From contig NC_065571.1 in assembly GCF_937616625.2 (NCBI RefSeq), positions 11,410,501 to 11,474,500 on the forward strand: a stretch of 64,000 nucleotides of DNA, written 5' to 3'. How positions within the stretch are numbered: the stretch's first letter is position 1; each line of letters opens with the position of its first letter. Made by a program: the position numbers and the translations under genes. The notes below the pieces were generated by a model. It worked only from the letters and a program-made list of their open reading frames with translations, had not been told where the DNA came from and made no database searches. Shown piece by piece: positions 12,008 to 25,171 of the stretch. The stretch comes from Mercurialis annua. Lineage: Eukaryota > Streptophyta > Magnoliopsida > Malpighiales > Euphorbiaceae.

Positions 12008-15000
12008 CTATTTATTTAACTTGGTCTTTCCAAATGCTACACTCTCAGGAACCCTAAATGATGCACATAACATCCATTTTCCCGGAGCAACTAGACGTAC
12101 CCGACGCATTTCTACGTTCACGGCTACCTCCGCTAAGGCAATCCTTATCCGCTGCATTTTACATATTTTAAGAAACGAATTAGCATGGTAACCAGAGTAT
12201 ACAATAGATCAGACACAATGCGTGTTAATAATAAGTCTAGCATGTGATGATGGTGAAATAATGTAAAAGAGTTTAATATTTCCTTGAAGAATATTTGGCA
12301 ACAGACCTCATGAAAGTCGAATTCTGGATCTCGAGCTTTGGAGAACCCATAAACATGGATCATTGGTAAAGCATTTATTTCTCGTTTGTTGGGTTTATCT
12401 TTGAATATTTCCCTGAACGCATCTAGATATTCTACTGCATCATTAGGCAAATTCATAACCACCTGTGTGATGGTCTGAGCTCTGTCACTTGAGAATATAG
12501 CATCAATGAATCTCCTTCCATCCATATTAAAAACCTACATAATTCATAAATAAATATCATTAATTTAGAGCACATTCGAGGAACTAATTCTACCCGTAAT
12601 ACCGAATAGATGCATATGAAAAATTATCTCAAGAATTTTATTCCCACACCAGAACACTATGCAACTGCGACTAAGCTCATTATCTACACACCTCTTGAGA
12701 TAATTCGTGATCATCTATTTGAAGCACAATGGAGATGGTAAAAGTTGATTCCAGCGTAGACCATCTCCAAGGGGAGTCATCAAAATGGGAATTGATGACT
12801 TCCCATCTCCAAGGGAGTCACCAAAATGCATTTTGATGACTCCCTCACACTCTCTTTCATCAAAAATGGTGAAGGAATTTTTCCTTCACCATTTCACTTT
12901 TTGAATATAATAATGTGGTTAATTTACACTTTAGTACATATAAATAATAGTTGTATTTAATTAATTACTTATTTATTAAATAATTTAACGAGACAATGAT
13001 ATAAAAATATTACATGAATAATTTTATAAAATAATAACATAAACATCTTACATTAATAATTTTACGAGACAATTAAAAAAATATTACATAATTAATTTTA
13101 GTTTTTATGTTGAGTTAATTTAAATAAATTAATGTAATGTTTATTTTAGTTTTTTATTGTGTTAATTTAAATAAATTAATGTAATTTTCATTTTAAATAA
13201 TTTTAATATAAATTAAATTTTATAAGATATTCATAATTAAAAAAATTAATAGCAATTTATTTTTAAAAATATGAATAATATTATAATTCGGACGAATATG
13301 AGCATAAATAAGTTTGTGGGTGTAATTGGTAAAAAGTGTATAAAATGTTAAGAATTAAAAATGATTATTATATTAAAAAGTAAAAAAATAGGTTTTTTGG
13401 TGAAGAATTTGGTGATGACCATTGGAGTGAATTTGGTGAAAATTCACCAAATTGAAAAATGGTGAGGGAAAAATGGTGACTTCCCTTGGAGATGCCCTAA
13501 GCAATAATAACAACTAATGCCTAGACAAACTTATCTTACTAAAATTTCACTCGCATCAGAATACCGAGCATCAGCAGCTAAACTTCTATTTCTATTCTTC
13601 TATCACTATATTGCAAGATAATTAATTTGAAGAACGTTGATTCCAGGGTAAAATATAATTGCAATTAAATGCCTTAACAGAATTAACCTCTCATATCAGA
13701 ACAATGTGCAACACAGCAACTAAAATTCTCTATCTCGGCTGATGCTAATTTAAAATGTAATCAGAATAAAAAAAATCCTATACTCTAAAGTTATGTTCAA
13801 GAGTTCATCCACACATTTCATGTATCATTCATCCATGAACTGTTAATATATGAGAAAAAAGAAAAAGATTAACACAAAATGTGGGAGGGTGATAACATCA
13901 AGTAGCAATGAAACACTATGTTTTCTCAGTTGCATAAAACTTTTAATAATATACCTAACAGTCGAAAGTAACTGTCACAAACTATTATTCAAATATAAGA
14001 TGACCATACCTTAATCTTCTTCTCAAGCTTGTTTAAGACACTATTTCTCTCCAAATAATCTACAGCAAAAGGGTTCAAATCATTGGCATATACACGCTTT
14101 ACTATTTTTGCGGCGGATAGAGCTATTGGGCCAACACCAGAGAAAACATCACCTATCAAACCAAAAGAAATGAAACAACTCTGCACATCAATAGAACCAC
14201 GGCCCAAATAAGATGCATGGCTTTGGAGCATAACTTTGAAAAGGTTTTCCAAATGACATTGGCATTATAAAAACAGAGCACATGTCCTCCTCTCAAGGGA
14301 GGTTTCCATTATTTAAGACTCTTGCCTTTCAACTTTTGATAATGTTTCATATCTGAAACTGAAAGAAATTAACATGAAAGCCTCTAAACAAACAATTACA
14401 GGTAGGTGCTTGACTTTAATGTTTATACTTTATATGTATATATTACGAAAACAAATGAGATAAAAAAATTAAAACTTACAAACAACATCATTGCGCGTAA
14501 AACCATTCAGAAGCCTTTGTCTTTCAGTTGCAAGCCTTGAATTCCAATACCTGTAAGGAACAAACTGTAAGCTCTCGGTAAACTTTAATCCGTTTTTTAT
14601 CTGTAAGTCCACCCAAGACTCCACATGCAAAATGCACCAGATTATTCCAATGCATACACAATCATGCAAAATTGAGAAAGTCAGAATTATATAAAATTAC
14701 TGAATACAGAAGGAAGCAGAGAAATGTCAGCTGACTGCAAGAGAATTAACTAAAGCAATTGGGAGGCCTATGGCGTAGGGAACTAGAGATACCTATAGGG
14801 TAGTTAAAGCACTCAGATTTGTAGGTTATGCTTTCTAATAAAGGTATTACAACCTAATAATTATAAGTACCAGTGATTGGTTCTTTCAACGCATGGACAT
14901 CAAATGAATGCTAGCAACTTCACGGTATCAAATAACAAAGAAAATAGACTGATAGTGAATCGTAACTGCAAAACATCAACAAAGAGATGCATTTAGGAGA

Positions 15001-18000
15001 GTAAACCAAACAAGATAGAAAGAAGCAGCATTGCCAATTTAATTCTAACCATAACATAAAGTGACCAAACATCTTAAAAGTTCAGTTGGATGAGTAAACA
15101 TACACCGTTGATAAATCCACATGAAATCGTAGTCCGTTCTCAACTACCATGGTCACCAGGGAGTGATTTCCTGCTAAAACCTCAAGCTGCATCGTTCTGT
15201 AGTCATTATGTATGGCATCAATCTTATTTACAACGGTTTTTATCTTGGGCTTATTTTTATCCAGGACTACCTGCAAAGAGATGAATACATTTATAAAAAA
15301 ATTGTGGGGTAAAACGTCAAGATAGTACAAACTAGAAGCTTCCAAAAATAAGCACCTTCGCTATAAGCTTCTTGTATGGCATATGCTCATCTCGCAAGTT
15401 CAAGTGTGCAATATGCCCAACTGTCTCAAAAGCTGATGGAATAATTGCACCTTTTGGCAGCATGGCCTCCAAGACCTGAAGAAATAGTAGCTATAAGATT
15501 TCACAAGTTATGTTGCAACCTCTCAGCATTTCTCAGTAAAACATGAACCTCTAGTGTATTCGCGTAAGCGGGATGCCTTGTCAACAAACTACATGACAAT
15601 AACATTATAAATAATAAGAGCATAAGCACACGGCTAGAGTTGAAAAGGGTTTAGCTTATAAAAGCATAATTCCAGTTCAAGAACTTCATTAACCATAGCA
15701 GTTTCCCAACTCTACTTGGTTTTGAATCAGCTAAATCTCGAGTTTGACATGCTTAAGGGTGATTGCTTAAGTCTGATTCATTTAACATCATAATTCAACA
15801 CCCCAATATCCATGTAAGACAACAAATATCGCACAAAAAAAACAACATTTTGATAAAAAAAGTTACTAGAAATACAATAGGTTAAGGATTGTTAGAATAT
15901 AAGTTAAATAATAAAATAATCCATACAAAGTACCAGTCTCAGATTTACTATAAAGCAGTTTGAGATCCTACATCATAATGAGGATATATATGACCAACCC
16001 TAAATTGAGGTGTTCACTTGATTTATTGATAACTCGGTCCATTTTAAGGCATGGAAAAGGACATGAATTTAAGGAAATCTCAAGTCTCGAAGAAAGTTAA
16101 GAAACCCTACAAAACTATATTTGAATGAAAATATAATTCTATCTTACCAGTCTTCTGGGTTCGAAAACCTGAGAGTAGCTCTTCTAGAATAGAGATATAG
16201 TTCACCATTTAATCAAAAGGACACGACATACAAATAAAATATAATAATTGCAAATTTGATGAAATTTACCTCATTCATCTGCCAATAATCATAAAACAAA
16301 GTCAACTTGCATCTAACAAGCTCAAAAGTAGAAGTGGGATTTTCTTTCATGGCTTCTTGTAAAGCAACCTGAAAAACGGTACAAATACATTACATTTGAC
16401 ATCATATAAAAAATGATGGCTAGTAAAATGAAGTATCACAATTAAAAGAATCTACAAACACGTCGATATTGTGGTCTCGAGCCAAGTCATTCCGATGCGT
16501 CATTCTCTTAAACCAATGACAATGGCGTTTTATTTTTATTATATGAAAGATTTGCTTTCAAGTATCATGTGGTTATTAAACTCTCAGTCTCTCACATATT
16601 GCTTCCACATAACTTATTTATGCAACATGGCAACACCTTAATACTGAAATGCTATTTAAGTGTTGTTATTTTGAGCCTGACAATACTTTTTTTTTTAATT
16701 CAGAACTTACTTCACCAGCAACAAAATGTGATGGGTGATTTAAACAACTATCTCTGTACTCCTACCGCCACTCGGGCTACATACATAGTAAGACATGAAT
16801 CATTTTAAGATTAAGCATAATTATCACTGACCTCAGCTAAATGCAAACAGGGTAGAGCAACACAGATACTAATCAAAATAGACAAAAACCAACTAACTAT
16901 TCTATAGTTATGAAATAGAAATCAACCATACAAAGCAAGCAGAACCATATTCTTGAATCATGATCACTATAAACAATATGCAATATAAGGGGCAAAATAA
17001 GAAGCAAATAGTAAATGCTACGAAGGGAAAAATATGTGAAATTGACTCACAAAGCCTGAAAACAATTCAGATTAGCAACCTTGATAGCTTGAGGCAAATC
17101 CTCCATTCTCTTATCTGCATACCTCTCATCCAAAAGCAACAATCTCGTCGAACCTCTCCACTTCCTCCTCCCTTCAAACTCATCCCCCAATAAACGTTTC
17201 CAATCATCTCTCCCCTCATCCTCCTCCACAACTTCCACAGAAGCAAATTCATCCTTCGCATTTCTCTTCTTAATTCCCTCACTCCCTCCTCCCTCCTTTT
17301 TCTTCCGCTTCGGCGGCCGCGAAATCTTAGCTAAATTCCTAAACTTCAAAAACCCTCTAGAATTAAACTCATTAGCCAACTTCTCCCTATACAAAACAGG
17401 ACTTAGTTGCTCCCCATCCCCTTCTGCTCTCCCATAAATCCTCCTATCCAACACATCAATTTTCTCCTCTTCTTCACTGCCACTACTATCATCTCCCAAC
17501 AAAGAAACAATCCCATCATCAACCTCATCACCAGAAACTCTAGCAATGTTCCGAACCCGCGGGCAGTTCAACAAATGGCCACGGATTCTACTCTCCAAAG
17601 CAAAACAATCCTTAGCAGGAACTCTAAGTGCAGCTACATCAAATACCCTTATGAAATTTTCCTCATTTATAACACAATCATCATCAAAGATTGTTTCTTT
17701 TCTCTCTTCTGGGTGTTTTTCATCTCCATTAAGGAGTTTTGGGTTCAACTGGGGTTGAGGGTATTTGCCTTTTGAAAGAGAGGGGCCATAAAGGAAGGCT
17801 TTTGGGGAAATGGTGGGTTGATGTGCAGGTAAGGTGGTAGAAGTTAGAGTAGAGAAAAGAGAAATAATGGTGAGCTTTGAGAGATGGGGTTTTGGGGACA
17901 GAAATAATTGGGTGGTGGTGGTTGGGGAGATAATTGTGAGAGGGAGAAGAAACTTGGTTACCATTTGTTCATTCCCAGTGAGAAAGACAAGGGTTTTATC

Positions 18001-18021
18001 TATTTTGCTAAGAGGGTTCAA
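12008..18021 (-). CDS. TRM5: tRNA (guanine37-N1)-methyltransferase, Trm5 / Met-10+ type
   Basis: This enzyme uses S-adenosylmethionine to methylate N1 of guanine 37 next to the tRNA anticodon, which prevents frameshifting. I join eight coding exons (minus strand): 18021-17080, 16368-16270, 15475-15356, 15270-15104, 14550-14480, 14152-14010, 12534-12307 and 12151-12008. The total is 1914 nt, 637 residues. Family motifs seen are NSRLATERQRL just before the SAM-binding loop DVFSGVGP (468-475), the acidic ANDLNPFAVDYLERN (from 489), MDGRRF (518-523), and NLP at 542-544, whose Asn matches the catalytic Asn of Trm5. The C-terminal HERIRIALAEV block is intact. The long first exon is low-complexity and Ser-rich at its N-terminus, which may be an organelle transit peptide. 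A second Met at codon 20 is an alternative start. The exon 3 donor begins GTGCTT, weaker than usual. Family and borders are secure; the exact start is not. Confidence 0.93.
12759..13498. mobile_element. MITE in the sixth intron of the TRM5-type gene
   Basis: The ends are inverted: GACCATCTCCAAGGGGAGTC on the left and GGGCATCTCCAAGGGAAGTC read inward from the right. A second copy of the CATCTCCAAGGGAGTCACC block lies just inside the left end. The roughly 740-bp core is very AT-rich and non-coding. I could not find a matching target duplication, so the superfamily (PIF/Harbinger or hAT) is open. It sits wholly within an intron and does not touch the splice sites. Confidence 0.6.
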
Positions 18022-18291
18022 AGGGACCAGGAAGTGGTAGTACTTGGTTAAGACATCTTCAAATACATCAAAAGATTGTGAATTCGATCCCTACCTCGAA
18101 AACTAACTAACAAACTGAGATTTTAAAAATTACTGCAACAAAATAATACAATTTGAATATTATTATAAAAATTAAAAAAATTAAATATAATTGCAATAAT
18201 TAATAATGGTGTGGGTTTTTTTTCCATTAAACTTTTTATAAATCAAACATAATCTAAAAAGAAATGAAACGACAATCTATTATAAATTATA
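18022..18291. other. Upstream region of the TRM5-type gene
   Basis: Only about 270 bp separate the first Met codon of the minus-strand gene from the MULE MITE at 18292. The promoter and 5' leader must lie here or inside the MITE. A tRNA-like B-box (GAATTCGATCCC, about 18080) may mark a SINE remnant, but I found no tail or duplication. Confidence 0.4.
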
Positions 18292-18611
18292 GGCTTAAAT
18301 GCATCAGAAATTATAAACTTTCGCGTGTTTTTGGTATTTAACATGAATTTTTAATTTTAGCATATTTAACGTGAACTTTCTGTAATTATGTATCACGTTT
18401 GCATTTTTTTATTTAAACCGGTAGCGTTTTATATCTAAAACAGTGCCGTTTTTCGTTTTACATCAAAAACGGCGCCATTTTACACTTAAAACGGTGTCAG
18501 TGTCCTTGTCGTAATATTTTGGAAGTTCATGTATTTGTATGTCAAAATCATTAGTTCATGTTAAATACTAAAAACACGCGAAAATTGGTGATTTTTTTAT
18601 GTATTTAAGCC
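18292..18611. mobile_element. MULE-type MITE (320 bp) with 9-bp target duplication
   Basis: The perfect 9-bp direct repeat TAAATTATA lies at 18283-18291 and 18612-18620. The termini are inverted: GGCTTAAATGCATCAGAAAT on the left, GGCTTAAATACATAAAAAAA read inward from the right. The arms continue through an ACACGCGAAA block. The core has tandem AAACGG(C/T) motifs. It lies about 270 bp upstream of the TRM5-type start codon. Confidence 0.85.
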
Positions 18612-18964
18612 TAAATTATATGATTTTTACGTCTAAATAGTAGAGTTTTTCAGAACGAAGTCCAAAGTAAAGAGATGGCGATCCTTAGTTGTTTCTCGAA
18701 TGCTGTTTTTCTTTTCAGATTATATAATAGGGAATTTTCTTATTCAAATTTGAATTTCTTTTGGAATCCTTATTATATTTTGTTCTCCAAATTTTGATTT
18801 GTATCTTTGACCTCTTTTCTTAATCGTAACCTCTAATATCTCACCCAGTGCTTCATTTTTGTGCGAAAATTTTAAAAAAGGAAAATCAGAATTTTTTTTA
18901 TTAAATTCTGGATTGACTCATGAGATAGAGTCAAAATACGTTAATTTTGCATGTTTTACAAATA

Positions 18965-19345
18965 GGCTTAATTACTTAAAAACCACCCACCTTGAACTTT
19001 TTTTTCGTTTATACCATGACCTAAAAAAAAGTTCATTTATACCCTGAAGCATGTGTTTATGTTTCACCTCTACCCCGAGACACTAAATTAACCTCTTTTC
19101 ATTTTTAAAAAAGTTCAAAATAGTCCTTCATTTAGAGAAAAAATCATTTCTAATTAATCTCTAATTAGCTTAGGTCAAAAATGAAGAACTATTTTAAACT
19201 TTTTTCTTAATGAAAAGAGGTTAATTTAGTGTCTCGGGGTAGAGATGAAACATAAATACATACGTCAGGGTATAAATGAATTTTTTCTAGGTCAGGGTAT
19301 AAACGAAAAAAAATTCAAGGTGAGTGGTTTTTAAGTAATTAAGCC
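18965..19345. mobile_element. MULE-type MITE (381 bp) with 9-bp target duplication
   Basis: The perfect 9-bp direct repeat TTACAAATA lies at 18956-18964 and 19346-19354. The ends are near-perfect inverted repeats starting GGCTTAATTACTTAAAAACC and extending about 130 bp with few mismatches, so the element is a long fold-back. Its ends resemble the element at 7110-7469. Confidence 0.87.
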
Positions 19346-19354
19346 TTACAAATA

Positions 19355-20679
19355 TAATTGGATAAGTTTTTACTACACCTTTTGACTTTTAATATATTTC
19401 TATCCATAAAAAAAAGTTTATGTCCCTAAAGTAACAAAGATAATACTATAACAATCATCATGTTAAGGCAGTGATCCTACCTACTCGGCTTATTACGGTT
19501 CCATTTGGCATTTCTGGCACCACTGCCTGCTGCAAATTCTACAATCCGGCATTTTAAGCTTTCTAATCTTGTTTTTTCGTTTTTAATGTTATTTGCACAA
19601 TTAACCCTTTTAAGAACCAAATCAATTAAGATTATGTGTATCGAAATTGGGTTTGTACCACATTGCTAAATTCTCATTTTGTATGTATATAAATGGATCA
19701 CGTTTAGCCTTTGGAAGAAAAAAAAATATATAAATGGATCACACACCTATTAAGCTAATTTTTGAAGATGATTTCTCCCTCCAATCACCGATTACTTTTA
19801 GTTATTTTCTAATTTTCTCAGTAGTATTTTTAAAAAATATATCCCTCTGCTTTCACCGGCTAGATAGCATAGACACTTCATTTAATCAACGTGTCCCGTT
19901 CCAGACACTTGACGTTTCAGACAAATAATTTCATTCTTTTATATAAAAAAACCTTAAAAAAATACCGTTCCACCATGTTCAAGTGTCCCATTTTTCCGTG
20001 TCCGTGTCCGTGCTACCTAACTCGCTAGCCATTTTATTTCTTCTACCTCATTTCTTCATTATTTTAATTATAACAGTACTGATCGCAGTGGCCGAACCAC
20101 TCACAGGTGGATCCATAAGAACACCCTGATCGGAAAATGATCAGAAACTCAATTTTTTTTAAAAGTTTCAATTTTAACTCCTGCCTTAATTAAAAATAAA
20201 GAAATGGCCGATTAGAATTTTCTCCCTATAATTACCCTAAAAATATTTCATGTACGCCACTACTGGTCGCACCAAATTGATGAAATAAATTCAAAATGCT
20301 TGATGGCCTTGTAAGAAATTAACAAAATACACTAATGATCTCAGAATTCCAAATTAAACAGAAAAATAGAACTTCAATGCAGTCAATAATTTCTTCATGT
20401 GGTATAATTGTCATTCACTTGACATAACAATTATTACAATGCAAAAATTGCAAAAAAAGAAAAATTAAACAATAATAGAGGGCTAGCTGTATAAATTACT
20501 ACAAACTAGCCCTCCAAATTACATTCACAACCCATAAAATCTTGCAGAAATTCGTATTTACACTTAAAGCATGCTGCAACATAAACTAAAAAAAATAAAA
20601 CACTCTCCAATTTGGCAGAATTCTCGAATTAATTTAAATAAATTTAGTTACCTCTATTGTTTAAATAAATACTTATTTG
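19355..20679. other. Intergenic DNA, no gene seen
   Basis: Contains the 3' flank of the minus-strand gene ending at 20680; otherwise no supported feature. Confidence 0.5.
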
Positions 20680-21694
20680 TCAAAGAAGACGATTACGGTT
20701 TCTCTCCAAAAACCCTTCCATGATGATCTTCTTCTTGTTCTCTTCCATCTCCGGCGAATCGCCATGAATCTTACTAATCTTAAGCGATTTCCTACCGGAA
20801 ATACTGCTCCAATTCGGAACGAAAAACAGCCATGTCGAAGTACATAAAATAGCAAATATTTTACCCCATAATACCAAAACCAAAAGTGTTACGAGAAGCA
20901 AGAACAACCCGGTATTTGATCCGTAATGACCCTTTCCGTCTTCTTGAATCATAGTTTCTTGTTTCTTCTTATTATTCTCCCCTATCGGATTAAACGACCC
21001 GAACCAAGTTCCCTTTTCGACGAATCGGGTTGAACTGTTGATCGAAGAAGCAGTTGAATTAACGGAAGATGACATGGTTGAAGCAACACTTGTTCCATCA
21101 AAAAATTTCTTTTGCTGCAGTAATTTTTCTTTTACTAAGTTCAAATCCTTATCAACTTTAGATAATGTTTCTCCATTTGAATGCTTCTTCTTCTTCATTG
21201 ATGTTCTTCTCTTAATCTTCTTCGCCTGAAAACATCACAAAAAATTCACATTTCAGACTCCCAAAATACCTAAAAACGTAAGAATTCTAAAAACGTAAGA
21301 TAACATTGCAAAAATTTCACATCACAGTAATAAGTGAACAAAGTAAACGACGTAATAATAAAAAAATGAAATATATTATACTACGAACCAGCGATGTCTC
21401 GAAGAAAACCGCCTTAACTACACGTAAAAACCGCCGTTTACTCTTCTTTTTCGGGTGATTAGCGGCGGAGTCAGTAAACTCCGGAGCCGAATAAACACGG
21501 GGGAAAATAACATCATCTTTACGTTCCATATCAAAAAATTTAAAAACTGAATTTGAAGAAGTGCCACCCTTAGGATTGGCAAATAAATCTTCGACAACCA
21601 CGGGCTTTAAACATAAAAAAAGATTAATATTATTTGAATTAGATTTCTTGAAGATGTGAGGATGATGGTGGGGTGGTGGTTTTGTAGAGTGCAT
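20680..21694 (-). CDS. Small basic protein with C-terminal membrane segment, At5g23160-like
   Basis: Two coding exons on the minus strand, 21694-21389 and 21225-20680, join in frame (CTG|GT donor, CAG|GCG acceptor) to give 283 residues. The join recreates a run, VKAVFFETSLAKKI, that I recall from a small plant family of unknown function resembling Arabidopsis At5g23160. The N-terminus is His/Pro-rich, followed by a motif FPRVYSAPEF and a Lys/Arg-rich stretch. The middle is Ser/Thr-rich and polar. A strongly hydrophobic stretch at about residues 208-239 (FLLLVTLLVLVLWGKI...) predicts one or two membrane spans near the C-terminus, suggesting a tail-anchored membrane protein. The function is unknown and I do not propose one. 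The family assignment is from memory of the motif; the gene structure is well supported. Confidence 0.8.
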
Positions 21695-24600
21695 GGCGAG
21701 TGATAAATGGATGGTTGAGGAGTGTGTGGTGATGGCGAGGATTTAGGGAGCGTTTGTGGGGTGAGAAAATTGTGGTGGAATCTGAGAAAGCAAGGGAAAA
21801 TGAAAGAGTGGTTTAGATATTAATTAGTATAATCCTTAATTATAAATTTAAGCAGCCTTAAAAAGACGGTTTTTAGCGGCCGTTGGCGATTTTTGCCGCT
21901 TTGTAATCTCCGTTATTTTAATGTTAAAACGAGCGAGTAAATTAATGTTTACTATAATTAATAGATTATGGATATTATTGGGGATAATTTTACATCTCAC
22001 TTACTAAACGTTAATATTATAGTTAAAACTAAAAATATACTAGTGTCTATTAATGATTTAGTGAAGGGGTTTTTGTTTTAAAAAAGTTAATTACAGGAAG
22101 TGAGTAAAGTATAAAAAGAAATGGCATTTTGCCGTTTTTATTAAATTATCTAAAACACTGTAATTTATAATTTAAATTGAAGCAAGTATATGTTTCACAT
22201 TCGTCGAAAAAAAAAGTATATGTTTCACATATTTTAAAAATTTATTTGAAAAAGTATTTTAAACTTTTAAAAAATTACTTTTTCTATTTTACTATTTAAA
22301 CTTATTTACCTATTTTTATTTTTTATTTACAAATTTATTGAAAATATGAGAGTCGTAGTTTAGAGGGGTAGCAAGTGATGGTCCGGCAGCGGCCGATCGC
22401 TGAAAATTTAGCCGGCTAGCGGGATCATGATGATATGTTGATCACTTGACTGTTGATTGTTTGACCGGTTAACAGTTGATTTTTTTACTGTGCAACAAAT
22501 ATTAACATTTGTTATATACATTTATTAAAATAATTTGTGTTGTAAATCGATTTTTAAATAATTAATCATCTTTCAAAAAATTAAATTACATGCATTTTCA
22601 ATATTCATTTGAGCAAAGGTTTGAGTTATTTTAGTAATATTTAGTTTTTTTTACAACAAATTGAATTTTTATATAACAAAATTAATTTTCCAAAAATTAT
22701 AATTTAATTTTAAAATTCTAAGCCTTGCATGAATGTCATTTACACTTCACACTTGTATGCTTTGGATTTTTAAATTTTGTTCTAGTCAAATGTGAGGAAG
22801 GATAAAATAAAATTTAACTATGATATTAGTTACAATTTTTAGATGTTCCAGTCAATTATCTGATTTTCGGAAGTTTTAAATCAGGAACAAAATTTTAAAA
22901 TAATCTAAGAGTGGCAAAAAAAAATTATAAATATATTTATAAATTATTCATTTTAAATTTGTAGGCTACATCTTTACACTTTATTATGATTAAAAGTAAA
23001 TAGATAAAAAGTAAACAAAAAATATATCTTTTAGATAAAGATGAAAAAAATATGATTTTAAAACATATTTTTAAAATTAAAAGATTTTTTAAATAATTTT
23101 TTTAGTTATTCCTTAAATTAATTATATATGATCTAAAGTTAAACCTCAAAAAAGATTAAATCGCTATTCGAACTAAGGGTTCTTGAGATCTATGGATTGA
23201 ATTAAATTTATAAATTTCATTGTTTGGATTAAATATAAAATTTATGAATTTATTGGGATATATTTAAAGTATTTAAAATATAACACAACCCATCGCTAAT
23301 TAAAAATGACGAATTTCAAGTTTTTTATATTGGAGGTGAGAAATTATTGGATTTTTGAGGATGAAGTATTATTACAATCGAGATTCTCATGAAATTTTTT
23401 CACACCAAACGATAGAATTTTTTAAAATTTATAAATTTTATTTGTTTAAAACTCTTCGATCTAAATGGCGTCTAAAGATATATTTTTAGAAATAAAACAA
23501 GCAGTAAAACAAATATTATTAGTCGATCTAATATGCCAATTTGACACGTTTTAGCATTGTCCATTTACTTAATTTAGATTCCACTTCTATTTTCTTCACT
23601 GATAATGAATATTTCTAGGCATAAAATTGAAACTTGTATTCTTTTATTTTCCTTATTCAAAGGTTAGACAAAAATAAAAATATTCCTTTAATTGGTAAAT
23701 TCAAACAATCAGAAAACATAATATAATAAATTATCACCAAGATCAAACCATTAACCAAATAATAATGCATGGCTAAAATACAATTATTTTGCAAAGGTAA
23801 TCATATTATTAATTGTTTATGTTACTTATAAGTAAAACGGATTCTTTACACAACCAATTTTGATTTTCTGTATGAAAAGTATAGATATATTTTTCAACAA
23901 ATTTGAGTAAAGTCATTCCGTAACAAAAGGATGAATACTGCAGAATTAGCCATCGATAAAGGCTTTTTTAGCCATTAGATAGACCATTCCATTACATTTC
24001 TGATCTACATATTGAAATATATTTTTCGAAAATCAGAAAATTAGATTGAAAATGTCTTCTAATACTACACAACCAAATTAGTTATTACTTATATTGATTG
24101 ATATGTATCTGTTTAAACAAAATATCATATAGATTTAAAATTGTTGGTACGAGCAGTTGAATAATTTACTCCTCAATCTATGCCAAGAAGGAGCTAAAGA
24201 GGAAATACAATGTGATTAAAAATAAAAAAAGAATAGTCAAAGACAGCGTAAAATGATTTCTAAAAAAAGTAAAAAGATTAAAAAAGACAATCTGATGGAG
24301 CAATACAATTAAAATTTAAAAAATTCTGGATAAATAAATAGATTATCAAAGACAATTGATGGTTGGCAGTTAAAGAGCGACGATCTACTTAATACAGATA
24401 TCTAAAAAATATTCATGAATGTAAAACAAAAGTTGATACGAAGACAATACTTTAAACTCGTTATATATAGAAAATAAATAAATTAAAATATATTGAAAGT
24501 TGATTTTTTATTATTATAATAGGAAGGAATGACTAGAACTTGTGCACTTAAATTGAAATACAATAATTCTACCACTTAAGGTTATCTATGAGGACATTTT

Positions 24601-24813
24601 ATAATTTTGTTAAAAATTACAAGTGTGGAGATAGAAAATAACTAATTCATTTAATTGCATTTATTTTATTATATTTATTGAAATATGTTTTGGACAATAA
24701 ATATATTTAGGATTTGGTATTTTAAATCAATATTTTTATTTCTGTTCTAGCAATTGAATCATACCCTTATATATATTGGCATGATATGGTCAAAAGAGCT
24801 GGTATTTTTTTTA
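21695..24813. other. Intergenic DNA upstream of the small membrane-protein gene
   Basis: The promoter of the minus-strand gene at 20680-21694 must lie in the first part. The remainder is very AT-rich with a small GC-richer patch at about 22370-22450 (CCGGCAGCGGCCGATCG). I see no exon, RNA gene or bounded transposon. Confidence 0.5.
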
Positions 24814-25171
24814 GGGTTAATTTCATAAACAATCACGATTTTTATGCGAAATTTTATTTTAATCACGACCTTTAAAAGTTATCTTATAAAACCATAACCT
24901 TTTATTTTGTTTCAAATCTATCATTTTAATGTATTTTTGTTGACTAAGTTTTTCACTAAACCATTAGTGAAAAACTCAAATTATAAATCGACACCAAATT
25001 TTATTATCTTTCAATTAGAATATGTAGGATTAATAATTTTTAGTCATAAAAAATATACCGAATTTTATTTTAGTGATAGATTTAAAACAAAATATAAGGT
25101 CGTGCCTTTAAATGCCAGCTTTCAAAGGTTGTGATTAAAATAAAACTCTGTGTAAAAAGTTGAATTAACCC
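24814..25171. mobile_element. Probable MITE with inverted ends (about 358 bp)
   Basis: The left end GGGTTAATTTCATAAACAAT and the right end read inward, GGGTTAATTCAACTTTTTAC, are inverted. Internal blocks pair further, for example the left AATCACGACCTTTAAAAG against the right CTTTCAAAGGTTGTGATT, and TTATTTTGTTTCAAATC against GATTTAAAACAAAATA. Both flanks are T-rich, so a target duplication cannot be called. The 75-aa open frame inside is an artefact of the arms. Confidence 0.6.

Noticed and set aside
17407..17775. 122-codon plus-strand frame
   Set aside because: Antisense shadow of exon 1 of the TRM5-type gene, whose motifs and splice structure are clear.
18037..18110. SINE or tRNA remnant upstream of the TRM5-type gene
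   Set aside because: A weak A-box and a B-box-like GAATTCGATCCC are present, but no tail, duplication or tRNA fold could be found.
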